NCBI GenBank assembly: GCA_027343785.1 | Contig: DAHWKF010000068.1 | Span: 1-8,692 of the forward strand | From: Leptospirillum sp. | Lineage (GTDB): Bacteria > Nitrospirota > Leptospirillia > Leptospirillales > Leptospirillaceae | DNA length: 8,692 nt | Reading direction: 5' to 3' | Shown: piece by piece, positions 6,716 to 8,692 of the stretch | How the letters are laid out: every line of letters begins with the position of its first letter | How positions within the stretch are numbered: position 1 is the first letter of the stretch | Translations under genes and position numbers: made by a program | Notes under the pieces: model-generated | The model's database searches: none | Seen by the model: the letters and a program-made list of their open reading frames with translations, nothing else | Told to the model about the DNA's origin: nothing

Positions 6716-7165
6716 TTACTGTTTGGAACGTATGGTTTCTGCCAGACCCCTGAAACCCAACTCGTAGCCAAAAAAGCCGAAACCGGAAAGAATGCCGGAG
6801 GCCACGTCGCTCAAGACACTTTGATGGCGGAAAGGCTCCCTGGAAAAGATGTTGGATATGTGGATTTCGACAAAAGGTTTTCCGGATGCAAGCAGGGCGT
6901 CCCGCAATGCAATACTCGTATGGGTATAAGCACCGGGGTTCACTAGAAATCCGTCCACTCCGGCATCCGACGCTTCATGAATCCGGTCAATCAGGCTGCC
7001 TTCATGATTGCTCTGAAAAAAATCAATGTCGACAGACAGATCGATGGCCAGATTCCGTAATGTTTTTTCAATATCGGAAAGGGTCTTTGTTCCGTAGACA
7101 GAAGGTTCCCGTTTCCCCAACCGGTTCAGGTTGGGGCCGTTCATGACGAGGATCCTGGGTTTCAT
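6716..7165 (-). CDS. aroQ: 3-dehydroquinate dehydratase, type II
   Basis: This enzyme removes water from 3-dehydroquinate to give 3-dehydroshikimate, step three of the shikimate pathway. It has 149 residues, the standard length of the small dodecameric type II family, unrelated to type I AroD. GPNLNRLGKREPSVYG (10-25) holds the active-site lid residues R19 and Y24. QSNHEG is at 51-56, N76 lies in NPGAYTHTS, and the catalytic H102 lies in EIHISN with S104 and R109 following. All expected residues are present. ATG 7165 overlaps the stop of the upstream TPR gene as ATGA and has only a weak ribosome-binding site (GGAA at 7173-7176), so its translation is probably coupled to that gene. The stop is TAA at 6716-6718. 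Confidence 0.98.
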   Translation of the reverse strand: MKPRILVMNGPNLNRLGKREPSVYGTKTLSDIEKTLRNLAIDLSVDIDFFQSNHEGSLIDRIHEASDAGVDGFLVNPGAYTHTSIALRDALLASGKPFVEIHISNIFSREPFRHQSVLSDVASGILSGFGFFGYELGFRGLAETIRSKQ

Positions 7166-8577
7166 CGGAATTTTCCGTCACCCGGAGATAATCCCAGTTC
7201 CTGCCGGATGATCAGGCGGCAACGCCCGATATTCGCCTGGGGGTTGAGCCAGAGAAATATGCCACCCTTGGCCGGACGGTTGACAAAATAAAGGATGCTT
7301 TTTTCAAGCCATACAAATCCGTCGAGAGGTGATCCCTGCCCCAGCGCAAGCGCCAGTTCATCCAGTTGCCTCAAAAGCTCAATTCCTTCTGCAGCGAGGA
7401 TTTCACTGTTTACGTCACCGGAAGGTTCTGTCAGTACAAGGCCATTCTCCGAGGCAACGATCACTCCGATCAGATCCCGGAAGAGCTTGTCTTTCAGGCG
7501 GACAATCAACTTGTCATCTTCAGTTGAGACGTCAGAATCGCGAATGGCTCCGGCCGAAGAAGCCGCTGCATTATTCGTCTCCTGCCGGGAGACGAGGGTG
7601 GCAGCAGGTTCTTGCGTCTGAACGGAAGTGGGGGGCACTGAAAAGTCGGACGGTTCGGGGCCTCTCACTTCCTCCGGCGCCTCTGATTTTTGAGGGGGCG
7701 GGAGCGTTTCCGAATCGAGCGGAAGACGTTTTCTGGCCAGCTCCAGTTTCTGGACAAGGCGGTCGTTCCCCGGATCTCCGGAGAGAAGTCCTTCATAGAT
7801 TTTTTCCGCCTGCGGATAACGCTTCTGGGACATGAACAGGTCGCCCATCGTTTCGGTCTGGGGGATCAGTCGGAGAAGGTCGTCGTCATCCGGAGGGGGT
7901 TCGTTTTCCAGACTGTCCATCGGGGATTCATCGATCATGGATTCTTCCCTTTTCTCCTGTTCGGGGAGGGGTTCATTTTCGGTCGAATCAGGAACCGTCA
8001 ACGTTTCCTCCAAAGCCTGGGCCGCAGCAGATGGGGGGATTTCCATGGCCGGAGGCTCCTCCCTGGAAAAAGCCAAGGTTTCCGAAGAATTTTCAGAAGG
8101 GTCTGTTGACACGGGAACATCCGGAGAGGGGGGAGGTAGAGGTGATTTTGACCTCTCTGGCGAAGATGGAGGTTCCGACTTTCCGTTAATCCTTTTTTCG
8201 AGTTCAACGAGCTCGGGATCACCTGGAGAGAGAGAAAGCGCCATCTTCAGGGATTCAAGGGCTTTTTCCTTTTCTTCCTTCCTGAAATAAAGGTCGGCCA
8301 GATTCTTTTGCGCGACCAGATTGTCCGGAATGGTTCGGGTGACAAATTCGAAATTCTTGATGGCGTCATCAAGCATGCCCTGATTCTTCTGGAGCTGTCC
8401 GAGCGTAATCCGGGCCGCCAGATAGTAAGGGTAATATTCGACGCCCTGGTTCAGGAGAGGAAGGGCTTTTTCGACAGCCCCGGACTCAAGGTAGGCTTCC
8501 GCAAGTTGAAGGAAGGAGCGGCTTTTAGGATTGCCCTCCAGACGTTCCTCTAGAGCCACAATTTCTTCTGGTGTCAT
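7162..8577 (-). CDS. TPR protein with C-terminal Roadblock/LC7-like domain
   Basis: This 471-residue protein has no signal peptide or membrane segment. Residues 1-130 form about four tetratricopeptide repeats, beginning MTPEEIVALEERLEGNPKSRSFLQ (split here for reading as MTPEEIVALEER and LEGNPKSR), and continuing with ITLGQLQKNQGMLDDAIKNF and NLADLYFRKEEKEKALESLK. A long Pro/Ser/Glu-rich acidic linker follows (131-238). One further TPR-like unit lies at 240-285 (GDLFMSQKRYPQAEKIYEGLL), then a second linker (286-355). Residues 356-462 look like a Roadblock/LC7 fold: DLIGVIVASENGLVLTE, a helix rich in Leu and Ala, GFVWLEKSILYFVNRP and FLWLNPQANIGRCRLIIRQ. That call rests on pattern resemblance. 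Such domains often dimerise and regulate small Ras-like GTPases such as MglA. No biochemical role can be given. The first in-frame start after the stop at 8647-8649 is ATG 8577; no strong ribosome-binding site is seen. It overlaps aroQ by ATGA. Confidence 0.85.
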   Translation of the reverse strand: MTPEEIVALEERLEGNPKSRSFLQLAEAYLESGAVEKALPLLNQGVEYYPYYLAARITLGQLQKNQGMLDDAIKNFEFVTRTIPDNLVAQKNLADLYFRKEEKEKALESLKMALSLSPGDPELVELEKRINGKSEPPSSPERSKSPLPPPSPDVPVSTDPSENSSETLAFSREEPPAMEIPPSAAAQALEETLTVPDSTENEPLPEQEKREESMIDESPMDSLENEPPPDDDDLLRLIPQTETMGDLFMSQKRYPQAEKIYEGLLSGDPGNDRLVQKLELARKRLPLDSETLPPPQKSEAPEEVRGPEPSDFSVPPTSVQTQEPAATLVSRQETNNAAASSAGAIRDSDVSTEDDKLIVRLKDKLFRDLIGVIVASENGLVLTEPSGDVNSEILAAEGIELLRQLDELALALGQGSPLDGFVWLEKSILYFVNRPAKGGIFLWLNPQANIGRCRLIIRQELGLSPGDGKFR

Positions 8578-8692
8578 CGGGTTCCCGGGGATGGATTCCG
8601 GAGACGGTCGAAAGACGCCCTTCCGGGCACAACCGTCCAGCCAAGATCAGATGCGGAAACGACCGTATCCTAACAAGTGGGGGCGCAATTTG
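8578..8692 (-). other. Upstream region of the minus-strand operon with a two-tier hairpin
   Basis: This 115-base stretch runs from the TPR gene start to the window edge. On the minus strand it can fold into an outer 6-bp stem (GACGGT 8603-8608 with ACCGTC 8632-8637) enclosing GCCC-GGAA-GGGC (8617-8628), a 4-bp stem with a GNRA-type loop. No T-run follows, and no clear promoter was recognised. The minus frame 8691-8647 is open from the edge for 14 codons to a TGA and could be the tail of another gene, but another minus frame is also open, so this is not called as a CDS. Confidence 0.3.

Noticed and set aside
6704..6717. AAAAA-GTCG-TTTTT inverted repeat between aroQ and efp as a terminator
   Set aside because: The stem is only A-T pairs and too weak, and the genes on both sides appear to share one transcript.
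8647..8691. Possible C-terminal tail of another minus-strand gene at the right edge
   Set aside because: Only 14 codons are visible and a second frame is equally open, so coding status cannot be judged.

Overview
This is an ordinary-looking bacterial chromosomal segment, probably from a Gram-negative organism. Gene density is very high: no gap reaches 120 bases, and there are no RNA genes, insertion sequences or CRISPR arrays. Base composition is moderately GC-rich with frequent GTG/TTG starts. The gene set (bacterial-type EF-P, separate AccB/AccC subunits, type II dehydroquinase, complex cyclic-di-GMP signalling protein) would fit a Nitrospirota/Leptospirillum-like or proteobacterial host. 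That assignment is inference from general resemblance and is not secure.

The left half (1-3505, + strand) is a signalling cluster. It holds the C-terminal end of a histidine kinase of the phytochrome-like type (cut by the window edge), a stand-alone Rcp1-type response regulator, and an 870-residue REC-PAS-GAF-GGDEF-EAL protein. In the last protein the GGDEF motif has decayed to GENTF while the EAL active site is intact, so it is predicted to degrade cyclic-di-GMP. The kinase could phosphorylate either or both receiver domains, linking an unseen sensory input to cyclic-di-GMP turnover.

The right half (8577-3508, - strand) is a compact housekeeping operon. In transcription order it contains a TPR protein with a C-terminal Roadblock/LC7-like domain, aroQ (shikimate pathway), efp (translation of polyproline), accB and accC (acetyl-CoA carboxylase, fatty acid synthesis) and thiE (thiamine phosphate synthase). 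The first two genes overlap by ATGA and later gaps are 68, 40, 6 and 34 bases, which indicates co-transcription.

The two halves converge tail to tail with 2 bases between stop codons, and an 8-bp inverted repeat spans both stops. The observations most worth a second look are the TPR-Roadblock protein heading a biosynthetic operon, runs of 7-8 G at functionally central glycines of EF-P and AccC (and at other sites in efp and thiE), the degenerate-GGDEF/intact-EAL signalling protein, and several dyad or hairpin structures in the short gaps. I see no clear evidence for a wholly new system.
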